A stretch of DNA of 64,000 bases. Source: Platanthera guangdongensis (taxonomy: Eukaryota > Streptophyta > Magnoliopsida > Asparagales > Orchidaceae). Shown in pieces: positions 46,707-56,809 of this stretch. The stretch spans positions 65,965,259 through 66,029,258 of the forward strand of contig CM077162.1 in the NCBI GenBank assembly GCA_039583875.1, given 5' to 3'. The notes beneath the pieces were generated by a model. The model did no database searches and was not told the origin of the DNA. It was given only the letters and a program-made list of their open reading frames with translations. Made by a program: the position numbers and the translations under genes. Each line of letters starts with the position of its first letter. Within the stretch, counting starts at the first letter, position 1.

Positions 46707-47690
46707 AAGACAGAATTCATGGAAATAATGGACTCTATCAAAGGGATTGAAGATCCTCATTGTAAAGGCCTGATGGCTATGACTGATGAAGATCAGTGTC
46801 AGGATCAGCCTGGTCCCAGTAAGGTAAACAATATGCCATCAGGTTCTGATTATTACACTGGATCAGAATCAGAAGCATCTGCATCAAGAGATGTGGATGG
46901 GTCTGAGTCCGAAGGGGATGTTCATCAACTCATTGATGAATATGTTGATTTGTTGAAAGCACTTAAGAGAAGCAGGAACCTTGTTAAAAGTCAGACTAAG
47001 GAAATTGCATCTCTTAAGTTGGCTGCATTAGATTCAGAAAAAATGCTGGATCTAAAGATGAATGAGGTAGCCAAACTAAAAAACATAACTTTTATTCAGA
47101 TGGGTACAATTACATTCAAGAATGATCAAATCAAAAGTCTGGAAGGCAAACTTCAGAGGGAGAAGGATCTGGTGGCTAAATTCTCTAAGCCAAAATCAGT
47201 CTTACACTTAATTGATGACTTTATTCCCCAAAAGGGTAAGACAGGATTGGGCTTTAATGGAAATGCAAGGGCTGCCAATTCCAAAAGAAAAGGCAAAGCC
47301 CTAGTACAGCCACTAGCCTTCAAACCCCCCATTTCCTTTAGAAAAGTGTGGCAGCCCACTAATAGATATGATCATGATATCACACATGGTCATCATGAAT
47401 CATCAATGGTTAATGCTCCAGCCCCAGCTATCAGGAATAGAACCACTCAACCTACAGTTTTAAAGACTGCTGACAGCAATGCTGTTAAAACTGTATTGAA
47501 AAGAAGATATAATAGATATGATTGCTGGTGTTGTGGCAAGGTGGGCCATTATGTCATTGACTTTTGGCACAACACAACAGTCAGGAAGAATGTCAACTTA
47601 CCTGTCAAAAAGACTGCTGGTAAGTATGACAGGTTTCAGTCTAACATGAACCTAGGACCACGTAATTATTGGGGTTCTAAGGTTAAGTAA
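46707..47690 (+). pseudogene. Element K gag (5' truncated)
   Basis: Starts in coding sequence at about EFMEIMDSIKG, collinear with the gag of L (EFMQIMESIYE). An acidic region (SGSDYYTGSESEASASRDVDGSESEG), a long coiled-coil-like segment (VDLLKALKRSRNLVKSQTKE...), a basic region, and a zinc knuckle CWCCGKVGHYVIDF whose last Cys is Phe. It ends at TAA 47688-47690, five codons before the protease and in the same frame, as in L. Upstream codons back to 46653 belong to the G-family LTR and are not gag. Confidence 0.82.
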
Positions 47691-47705
47691 TTTTATTTGA
47701 TGTAG

Positions 47706-48785
47706 GTGAGTCCAAGTGTTTATACCCCTATATGGCACTTGGATAGTGGATGTTCCAAGCACATGACTGGAACAAGAAGAATGCTGAAGGATTACACTCC
47801 TATAGAGAATGGACCCAAAGTGATCTTTGGTGGATCTGAAAAAGGGGTCATCAAAGGGTTTGGTAATATTTCTAATAGTTCCATCACTATCACTCAAATG
47901 GCTTATGTGAAGGGTCTGAAACATAACCTAATAAGCACAAGCCAACTGAGTGATCTTAGTTATGACACTTCATTTATTAAGAATGGGTGTCAGATTAAAA
48001 GGACAAGTGATCAGAAGATCTTCTTGTCTTGTTATAGAAAAGGAAATGTTTATTGCATGAATTTTGTTTATGAGAATAAAGATTCTCCAGTTTGTCTTGT
48101 TGCTGATGAGAAAGCCTCTCATTGTGTCAAATGGCACAAGATGCTAGCCCATCTTAACTACAAGACTATTGGACAACTCTTTAGTAAAGAGTTAGTAAGA
48201 AATGGTCCAAAAGTTAAGTGCATTAAGGATGGTATAAGTTCAGCTTGTCAAAAAGTCAAGTAGACCAAATCCTCCTTTCACAGTCTTGATACCAAAGACT
48301 CAGTGAGGTGTTTGTACCTCTTACATATGGATCTATTTGGTCCTATGCCAGTTCATAGTCTAGGTAGGAAAGTCTATACCTTTGTGGTTATGGATGACTA
48401 TTCTAGATATACATGGGTTTTCTTTCTGAGGCAGAAATATGAAACCCCAGCTATCTTCCACAATTTTGTTAAACAAATTCAGAATGAACTTAACAATTCA
48501 GTGGTCAAAATCAGAAGTGACTATGGAACTGAATTTCAGTCTGAAAGTATGACAAAGTTTTGTGAAGTACTAGGGATTCATCAAAAATTCTCCTCACCTA
48601 GAACTCCTCAGAAAAATGATATTGCTGAAAGAAAGAATAGGACACTTATTGAGGCTGGAAGAAATCTACTGAGTGACACTTCTCTCCCAGAATATTTCTG
48701 GGCTGAGGCAATAAATACTGCATGTCATGTTCTCAATAGAGCTTCCATCACCAAAAGCCACAAAAGACACCCTATGAAATTATGA
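47706..48785 (+). pseudogene. Element K protease, GAG-pre-integrase and integrase
   Basis: Protease active site WHLDSGCSKHMTG (residues ~9-22). The pre-integrase block has HCVKWHKMLAHLNYKTI and CIKDGISSACQK (zinc module). A TAG at 48261-48263 interrupts. The integrase core follows: LLHMDLFGPM (Asp), IRSDYGTEF (Asp), KNDIAERKNRTLIEAG (Glu), PEYFWAEAINTACHVLNRA. A frame change and stop near 48786 end it. The 48787-49297 stretch holds the degraded integrase C-terminus (for example KPNISNFRSLVASA, IYNLTPQVIEESIHVVFDE) with several stops. Confidence 0.88.
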
Positions 48786-49297
48786 AAGGCAGAAAACCAA
48801 ATATATCCAATTTTAGGTCTTTGGTAGCAAGTGCTATGTACTTAACAATGTCAAGACTTACCTAACTAAGTTTGCTGCCAAATCCTAAGATGGGATATTT
48901 GTTGGGTACAACAACTGTAGTAGGGCATACAGGATCTACAACTTGACCCCACAAGTTATAGAAGAATCTATTCATGTAGTATTTGATGAATCTAAGCTAA
49001 TTAACTGTGAGCTGTCTAGCAATTATTGTAGCTCTACAAGTTTAAAAGAAAAGATGGACAAGCTTACTATTAATGAAGACCAACCTACAAGGTAGGATGA
49101 AGAAAATGATGGTGTTGTCCAGGCGGAGTAGAAGACTCTCAAGTTATGAAGAGGACAATGAAGTACAACATGTTGAAGAGATTAGAGAAAATCAAGGTGT
49201 AGATGGATTACCTCAAGTAACAAGGCATCTAAAGGATCATCCAGCACGCTAAATCATTGGTGATCCAAGACATGGTGTTCAAACCAGAAGCAAGAAC

Positions 49298-50862
49298 ATG
49301 AACACAGCCCTTTGTTCAAGCTTTCAATCTCAGGTGGAACCCAAAAGATTTGAAGAAGCCATAAAGGATTCAAACTGGATTGATGCAATGCAGGAGGAGT
49401 TGAATCAATTCAGGAGATGTAAAATATGGGAGTTGGTTCCAAAACCAAAGAATCACAATGTGATTGAGACTAAGTGGATCTACAGGAACAAACTGGATGA
49501 AAATGACATCATAGTCAAGAATAAAGCAAGACTAGTTGCCAAGGGCTATAGGCAGGAAGAAGGAATAGACTTTGATCAGACATTTGCTCCAGTGGCAAGA
49601 TTGGAAGCAATAAGGCTATTCCTTGCCTATACAGCTCACCAAGGGTTCAAGGTAATCCAAATGGATGTCAAGTCAGCATTTCTAAATGGTGACTTAAAGA
49701 GGAAGTCTATGTTGATCAGCCCTCAGGTTTTGTAGATCCTCATTATCCTAATTATGTTTATAGACTTAAGAAAGCACTATATGGACTGAAACAAGCCCCT
49801 AGGTCTTGGTATGAAACCCTGTCTACTTTCCTCATTGAGAACAAATTCTCAAGGGGAAAAATAGACAAGACTCTATTCCTTAGGGAATCTAAAGGCAAGT
49901 TGATCTTAGTTCAAATATATGTTGATGACATTATCTTTGGATCAACAAAAAACAAGCTTTGTAGAAAGTTTGCCAAACTTATACAAGGGAAGTTTGAGAT
50001 GAGTAGTATAGGTCAGCTTAAATTCTTCTTGGGACTCCAAGTTAGACAGACTGATGATGGCTTGTCCATATCTCAGTCTAATTTCACTAAGGAGTTGATT
50101 AAGAAGTATGACATGGAGTCAGCCTCCACCATGAGAACTCCTATGGGGTCCAGTATGCCTATAAGCAAAGATGATGCAGGAAAACCTGTCGATGAATCTT
50201 TGTATAGAGGGATAATTGACTCCCTTTTATACTTAACTGCTAGTAGACCAGACATCATGTATGCTACATGTGTCTGTGCTAGGTATCAAGCAAGCCTTAA
50301 AGAATCTCATTATACTGCAGTTAAAAGAATTTTGAGATATCTCAAGGGAACACCTAATCTTGGCCTTTGGTACCCTAGGAATAGAGATTTTCTACTGACT
50401 GGGTATTCAGATGCAGACTTTGCAGGATGCAAAGAAGACAGGAGAAGTACTACTAGCACATGCCAGTTTCTAGGTGGTAGATTGGTTTCATGGAGCAGTA
50501 AGAAGCAGACTAGTGTGTCAATATCCACTGATGAGTCAGAATATGTTGCTGCAGGAAGTAGTTATGCTCAGCTTTTGTGGATTCAACATCAACTTGAAGA
50601 CTATGGTCTCAAGGTAAGTAGAACTCCTTTATTTTGTGATTCTATAAGTGTTATTTCTATTGCTAAAAATCCTGTTTCACATAGCAGAACAAAGCATATA
50701 GAAATTAGACTTCACTTCATTAGAGATCATGTGGAAAAAGAAGTTATAAATTTAGAATTTGTCAATACTAATAATCAAGTTGCTGATATGTTCACTAAAC
50801 CATTAGATGAAACTAAATTCAATAATTTCAAAATTGAATTAAGTATGCTGAACCTAGAATAG
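49298..50862 (+). pseudogene. Element K reverse transcriptase and RNase H
   Basis: [69 protein letters not shown] (first Asp). A frameshift near 49700 follows, then ALYGLKQAPRSWYETL and the catalytic box [13 protein letters not shown] (~49905-49945). RNase [55 protein letters not shown]. Copia-type order and the Sirevirus-like [11 protein letters not shown] phrase. Stop TAG at 50860-50862. Confidence 0.9.
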
Positions 50863-50888
50863 AATGACAAATTTGTCTAAGTAATTTT

Positions 50889-51175
50889 GTGTCGACACAT
50901 AAATAAGTTTGTGTCAAAACTTAGTAGTTGGTGTCGACACTTCTAGAAAGTTGTGTCGACACATCCAGAAAGTTGTGTCGACACTTAGGAAGTGGTGTCA
51001 ACACAGAGAATTTCTGACACTTAGTTTGGTGTCGACACATAAAGTAACTTGTGTCGACATATCAAGGAAGTTATGTCGACACTTAGTTTGGTGTCGACAC
51101 ATAGTAGTAAATACCACTGTCGAGACCTTAGAAGTCTGTGTCGAGACCGTCTCAACAGTATCGACACATTAAGTG
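50889..51175. repeat. GTGTCGACAC array between pol and ORF3 of element K
   Basis: About six perfect copies of the decamer (first at 50889-50898) and several with one mismatch, spaced roughly 20-50 bp, starting 27 bp after the pol stop. It is the same motif as in the LTR U3. Reading frames across it are artefacts. Confidence 0.88.
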
Positions 51176-51212
51176 TATTTCCACATGCCTCTTGACCTTC
51201 TGTGTTTAGAAG

Positions 51213-51224
51213 TATATAAATAGG
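51213..51224 (+). promoter_or_regulatory. Putative internal promoter TATA box upstream of ORF3 (K)
   Basis: TATATAAATAGG, 101 bp before the ORF3 ATG and just after the palindrome array. Element L has TATAAATAGGG at the equivalent place, and the LTR promoter has CCTATAAATAG after the same kind of array. Function is inferred. Confidence 0.55.
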
Positions 51225-51324
51225 TGGAAACAAACCCTGTCGACACACTCTCAATATTCTCGAGACCAAATCCCTGTGTCGACAAGTTCTTTCTCTTCCC
51301 AATCCTAAATTTCTTTCATTCCCC

Positions 51325-53680
51325 ATGGTGCACAAAAGCGGCGACAACATTAACGAGGGTTATGAACTCGTTCGTGATGCCTTTGACATTGCGGAACCCG
51401 AAATCAAAGTTGTGATTACCCTAATCACAAACAATGGATTAGAATACCTGGTATTAGAACCGACAAAGATTTGGAAGAAGGAAATTCTTGAATTTTATGC
51501 AGCAGCATCTCTGGATTCAATAGGTCTAAAGCTCAGGTCCTCAATTCAAGGCACAAAGGTCAAGCTCACCTTGAATAGTTTAAGAAAGACTCTACATCTG
51601 CCCAGAGTTCAAGAAGAAGATGAGGTTGCATCTCCCAAGACCAAGGAAGCTCTCCAATGGTGTGCACTGGATCCCACCACCAAGGTTGGATCTTCTATGA
51701 ATAGAAAGGGGATGAACTCTCAATGAAAATTTTTTCTGAAATAATTGGAAAAGTGATTCTATGCAAACCAGGTGGACATGATAGGATATCTGCCTACATG
51801 TTCAGCCTCATGACCAGAGTCATCTTTAGGATCAACACTAACTGGTCTGCAGTAATATTTGAGAAGATCAAAGAAAGCTTCAAGAAACCAAACCTGGGGA
51901 GAATACTAAGTCTATATCTGGCAGCAACTATACCTGAAGTTATCCACCAGACAATAGGATCTAAGATCAACCACATGAGAAGGATAGATTTAAGAATACT
52001 CTCCAGATGGGAAAGTGTGCTAACAAAAGTTGTTCCTACTCCATAAAAACAACTACCACAAAAGAGGAAGAAACAAACCTCCAGGAAACCTGAATCTTCT
52101 AGTGATTCAGAAGAACAAGTGACCTTCAGTTCAGATGACGAACAACAAGAATCTGCAAGGAAATCACCTGCCCCTAAGAATGTAGATGATAGTCAGATGC
52201 AAGGTGAGCAGATTCCAGAAAGCATCATCCAACTGGATCAAGTTCAGGAAATGCCTCATCTAAGGGGAGCCAATGAGATTTCTCCAGCTCACCAAGAGGG
52301 ATTACCTTCAGAAGATGCTCATGAGAAAGAGCAAGATGCATTAAAGAGTGAAACAATCACTCAAACTATCCTTGAGGTAATACATGATATTATTCAAACT
52401 ACACTAGATATTGAGCCAGATACACTAACTGTGCTTCTAACTGATGTTAAACAGATAAACCATGACAACATCCCTGCACAGGATATACCAATGGATGACA
52501 CATCTGCATTAGATGATGCCTCATTAACTGTATAAGATACAGATGTTCCACCTGTACAAACTAAACAAGAATTCCCTCTTGAAGAGTTATTTTCGGATAT
52601 TCAGGAGGCAAGGACTGAGGGGGAGTTGACTAGGACTGAGAAGGAGTTGCACTCTAGTCCTAAAGAGACAGTTGATATAGACAGATCATCAGCTTCTGAA
52701 GATAATAAGGGAGCCTCAAATGCAAAGAAAAGGAAACTAATGGTCTACATAAAGAAGGGCTCAAGCTATAAGAGAGCTTTGCAAATAGTCACTCGACAAC
52801 CAGACCCAGCAGTTGACTACAGTTCACTGTTGGTGGCTCTGCAGGTTAAACTAGATGAACAAAGAGCAGCCATGGAGAAATATATGGATGAAAGTCACAA
52901 AGACCTCCAGTTCACCTTGGCTCAAGACATTAAATCAATAAGATTTGAAGTCAATCAGAATAAGAAGGAGATGACAGATTGCTTCCATAAGGGAGGTAAT
53001 GCTGTAGTTTATCTGGCCAAGCAGCAACAAGAGGCCAGGACTTAAATTGATAACATAGTAGTTAAGCAAGGATATGTTCTGGAAAATCAGCTAAGGATGA
53101 ATGATAATCTTACTGAATCACATAATGTGATTGTTACTGAGTTAAAGAATACTGCAACTACATTAACTGAGGAAAGGGCTAAAGAGAAGTCAGAGTTTGA
53201 TAAGAAACTTCAAGAAGATTTAGCCACTTTCCAATCTACCATTCAAGCCTCTCAAAAGATCATATTTGCTCAGCTACAGAAGTTTAAAGCTTATTATACA
53301 GAAGGCACCAACTACTTAGCTGATCAAATCAGATTTCAGAAAGATGATCTCAGGAATCATATTGAGAGAGAAGTCATAAAGGGGGAGAGGTTGTTAGTCA
53401 CTGCAGGCTCTGATCATGTCAAATGGATAACTAATTCTATCAGAGCCACTCTTGGATATCCTCACTTGCGTGATGATGATAATACAGCTGAGTCAGGCAT
53501 TCACGCTACAGGAATTGAAGGGGGTCAGTAGGAGGTAGCTCAAATCATATACCCCCCTTTTAACTTTGAGGGAATTCAACAACTAGTTCACCAGATGTAT
53601 AGCCCTCCAGAGGCTACTAAGAATGTTATAATTGAGAAAGTGGAAATGTCTGAGGCTGCATTAAAGAGAGAGAAAGAAGA
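51325..53680 (+). pseudogene. Element K ORF3 (extra ORF downstream of pol)
   Basis: Starts MVHKSGDNINEGYELVRDAF, matching the ORF3 start of L. Domains: a globular N-terminal half (EPTKIWKKEILEF, GTKVKLTLNSLRKTLHLP, SKINHMRRIDLRILSRW), a low-complexity acidic middle (SSDSEEQVTFSSDDEQQES), and a helical C-terminal half (LVALQVKLDEQRAAMEKYMDES, ALAQ/TLAQDIKSIRFEVNQNKKEMTDCFHKGGNAVVYLAK). One frameshift with a TGA at 51724-51726, then in-frame stops at about 52044, 52533, 53043 and 53529. It is truncated: after MYSPPEATKN...REKED it runs directly into the 3' LTR at 53681, lacking ~70 codons and the 3'UTR present in L. Function unknown. Confidence 0.82.
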
Positions 53681-54097
53681 TGTTGGGTACATTGGTCAAA
53701 TGTACCTGATTTGAAGAAGCCTCACCCAACTCAATGATATACATCATAATGTATTTGATGTATGTTGAGTTTATTTGTGCAGGTTAAGAAATCACTAGAC
53801 TGAAGCAAAACGTTTCTAAGTCCATGTGTCGACACCTAGAGGGAAAGTGTCGACACTTAAGAAGACTTGTGTCGATACCCAGACAAGAAGTGTCGACACA
53901 TGGAGTCATTGTGTCGACACCTGGGATGCAGAGTCGACACCAGACAGTAAGTGTCGACACTTGGAGCTGTGTCGACACTCAGTGAAGAAAAGTGCAGACA
54001 GAAAGTGTCGACACAAGGAGCTATGTCGACACCCAGTGAAGCTGTGTCTACACCAGAAAATGTCGACACTTGGAGCTGTGTCGACACTCAGCAAAAG
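53681..54097 (+). repeat. 3' LTR of element K, first 417 bp
   Basis: Begins TGTTGGGTACATTGG and contains the start of the GTGTCGACAC array. It breaks off after ctcagcaaaagt. In the other LTR copies the sequence continues ctg(c/t)aga; here it changes to the reversed 3' end of LTR L. Confidence 0.92.
54093..54097. repeat. Putative target-site duplication of element L (AAAAG)
   Basis: AAAAG directly precedes the L LTR terminus (tgaaagat on the plus strand, CTTTCA on the minus). It belongs to the interrupted K LTR. The second copy should be beyond the right edge. Confidence 0.55.
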
Positions 54098-54989
54098 TGA
54101 AAGATATGGTACCTAAACACCTAGAGGTGGGGGGGGGGTGAATAGGTGACCTAATCCTTTTCTAACTTTACTGGCAGCAAACAGTTTATTATCACAGATT
54201 TTTAACTTTTGCACAGCAATCACAAAGTATTCACAGCATACACAGCACAATCACAGCACAACACAGTGGTTTATAGTGGTTCCCCAAGATATGGGTACAT
54301 CCACTTTCCCCCTTCACCTATCTAGCAGTGTACTAGATTCGGCCAAACTCCTCCACTGTCTCAGAACCCAAATTGGTTCCTACACCTCAGGCCCAAAGCC
54401 TTACAACTCAGCTTTATCCCAAAGCCTACACTCAGCCAATCAAGGCCTACACTCAGCCAACCAAGGCCTACACTCAGCCAACAAGGCCTACACTCAGAGA
54501 TCTCTATCTCCTACACTCAGGCTAACAAGCCCTACCCTCAGCCTTTATAAATACAGGCTTACAAATCACTCAGATCCAAAGGATCCTACAAGTTAAAATG
54601 TGTTACAAATAATAACTCTACAACTCAGAAATAAAAGAGGGGAGTTGAGAGTTTCTTGATGAGTTCTTGGAAGAACTCAGCTGGATTCACTCTGACTTAG
54701 CTTTCTTCAAAGCTTCTTGAGTAGAACTGAATAAGACTGAATCCTCCTCCAGTAGTTCCTTGACCTCTGCTACTTAAGATCCAGAATTGAATCTGAATCC
54801 TTCTTCTCAGCCTAGTTCCAGAGGATGATTTCTTGGAAGGAGCCCTCTCTCTCCAACTTCTTAGATCTGCACTTGGACTGCAAGATCTTCTTGTGTTGAT
54901 ACTCTTGGTACCACTTCAATAATTTGTTTTTCAACAAACCGAACTTTTGAACAATAATCTGATCCACAATTTCTGTAAACTGTAGATGC

Positions 54990-55000
54990 CTATTTATAGG
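54990..55000 (-). promoter_or_regulatory. TATA box of L 3' LTR
   Basis: The minus strand reads CCTATAAATAG about 130 bp after the end of the palindrome array, the same place as 735-745 in the LTR at 1-2016. Confidence 0.6.
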
Positions 55001-55129
55001 CCTTCTTCATGGTAACCGGCTGGTCCGGTCCATAACTGACTTCTGATATCTCTGACAGGTGTTGTAGACCGGCTGGAACGGCAGCTGTCAAGTCATCCAG
55101 TCATTTCTTGAAAATCTCTAACTGTCTGT

Positions 55130-56130
55130 AAGTGTCGAGACTTTCTGTCTTTAAGTGTCGACACTTATAGTCCAAGTGTCGACACATGTTGTGTAAGTGT
55201 CGACACAAGTCTACAAGGTGTCGACACATTTCCTTGTATGTCTCGACACATATTCTTCTGCATGTGTCGACACTGAAATTGAGTGTCGACACAAGTACTT
55301 GTTCTTCTAGCTTTTGCTGAATTCTTCTAAGTGTCGACACATCTCCTTTGTGTCGACACATCTTCTTGTGTTGAATCTGTCAAGTGTCGACACTGCTTCT
55401 TGGTGTCGACACATCTTCTTCAATGTCGTTACTTGCTGAGTGTCGACACAGCTCCTTGTGTCGACACACCTTCTTCTTGTTGAGACTTCAGCTAAGTGTC
55501 GACATATTCCCTTAGTGTCGACACTTGTACTTAGAATATTTTTGTTGATCTTTCTGATCTTTGCTAAGTGTCGACACAGCTCCTTGTGTCGACACTTTCT
55601 TCAACTGTAGAGTCTTTAGCTGAGTGTCGACACATTGTTCTGGGTGTCGACACATACTTCAAATGCTGACTCTTCTGTTGAGTGTCGACACATTGTGTTG
55701 AGTGTCGACACTTACTTCAAATGCTGACTCTTCTGTTGAGTGTCGACACATTGTGTTGAGTGTCGACACTTACTTCAAATGCTGACTCTTCTGTTGAGTG
55801 TCGACACATTGTGTTGAGTGTCGACACTTTAACTTAGTCTCTACAGACTTTTACTGAGTGTCGACACAACTCTAAGTGTCGACACTTTCTGGTGTAGATA
55901 CAGCTTCACTGGGTGTCGACACAGCTCCTTGTGTCGACACATTCTGTCTGCACTTTTCTTCACTGAGTGTCGACACAGCTCCAAGTGTCGACACTTTCTG
56001 TCTGGTGTCGACTCTGCATCCCAGGTGTCGACACAATGACTCCAAGTGTCGACACTGCTTGTCTGGGTGTCGACACAAGCTTTCTTGAGTGTCGACACTT
56101 TCCCTCTGGGTGTCGACACATGGACTTAGA
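55130..56130. repeat. GTGTCGACAC array in U3 of LTR L
   Basis: About 35 copies, mostly paired 18-22 bp apart. A 60-bp subunit (tgttgagtgtcgacac...actcttc) is repeated three to four times exactly or nearly so at 55675-55830, showing recent local amplification absent from the LTR at 1-2016. Confidence 0.9.
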
Positions 56131-56264
56131 AACTTTTTGCTTCAGTCCAGTGATTACTTAACCTGCATAAGTAAACTCAACATACATCAAATACATTATG
56201 ATGTATATCATTGAGTTGGGTGAGGCTTCTTCAAATTAGGTACATTTGACCAATGTACCCAATA

Positions 56265-56276
56265 ATCTCCCCCTAT
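56265..56276 (-). promoter_or_regulatory. Polypurine tract of element L
   Basis: The minus strand reads ATAGGGGGAGAT, immediately before the LTR start. Confidence 0.82.
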
Positions 56277-56809
56277 TTGGAGAAGTCATAACCCTTAGTC
56301 AATGATATACACCATTCATAATTAAAAATTACAAAATGATGTAAAGCAGGTTATAATCAGCAGGGTAAACATAACATGTATTAAATCACACATGTATACA
56401 CATTCATCAGCATAGAACAAATAAGAAATAGATACATTCACAGAACAAACATGAAATATATGAATCATATATTGTTCTAATATTTGTCTTATACATTTTC
56501 AGAAGTTTACTAAATGTGTTACATCCAAAAGATTACAACATAAACTTCAAGAAATTTCTTAAGCTATTTCTGGTCTGGTTCTTTGATAACTATGCCTTTG
56601 CCAGGTTGGACTTGAGCTTTGACAGTGGCTTCAGCAGTTTCAGCAACAGCAGGCTTCTTGCCTTTTAGATCTTTCTATTTGAGTTCTTCTGCCTTGATCT
56701 TCTGCCTCTCAAAGTAGTGATATGGCTTGGGGAAGTACTTCCTAGGCTCCACTGCAGTAGGAGGTAGCTTTCCCATCTTAGCCTTCCTTCTGAATTGAAC
56801 AATGGCCTC
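56277..56809 (-). other. Element L 3' untranslated region
   Basis: About 530 bp between the ORF3 region and the PPT. AT-rich at its LTR end. Lysine-rich broken codons near 56570-56800 hint at former coding sequence (for example in-frame GKLPPTAVEPRKYFPKPYHYF). No intact gene. Confidence 0.55.

Larger units (their letters stand above)
46707..54097 (+). mobile_element. Element K: 5'-truncated Sirevirus-like Ty1/copia with ORF3
   Basis: Plus strand: gag (N-terminus lost), protease, integrase, reverse transcriptase, RNase H (copia order), GTGTCGACAC array, ORF3, then the first 417 bp of a 3' LTR. The 5' LTR is absent; the sequence changes from G-family LTR to gag at ~46707. The rest of the 3' LTR was displaced by insertion of L at 54097/54098 and should lie beyond the right edge. 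Many stops and frameshifts make it older than L. Confidence 0.88.
54098..56264 (-). repeat. 3' LTR of element L (complete, 2167 bp)
   Basis: The minus strand starts TATTGGGTACATTGG (TG changed to TA) and ends CACCTCTAGGTG...CTTTCA. It includes a C9-11 run within a cctattcaccccc...ctctaggtg block that is common near the 3' end of Sirevirus LTRs. Internal order in LTR sense: palindrome array (56120-55130), TATA box (55000-54990), short tandem repeats (54500-54423), gtggttcccc block, C-run block. Confidence 0.92.
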
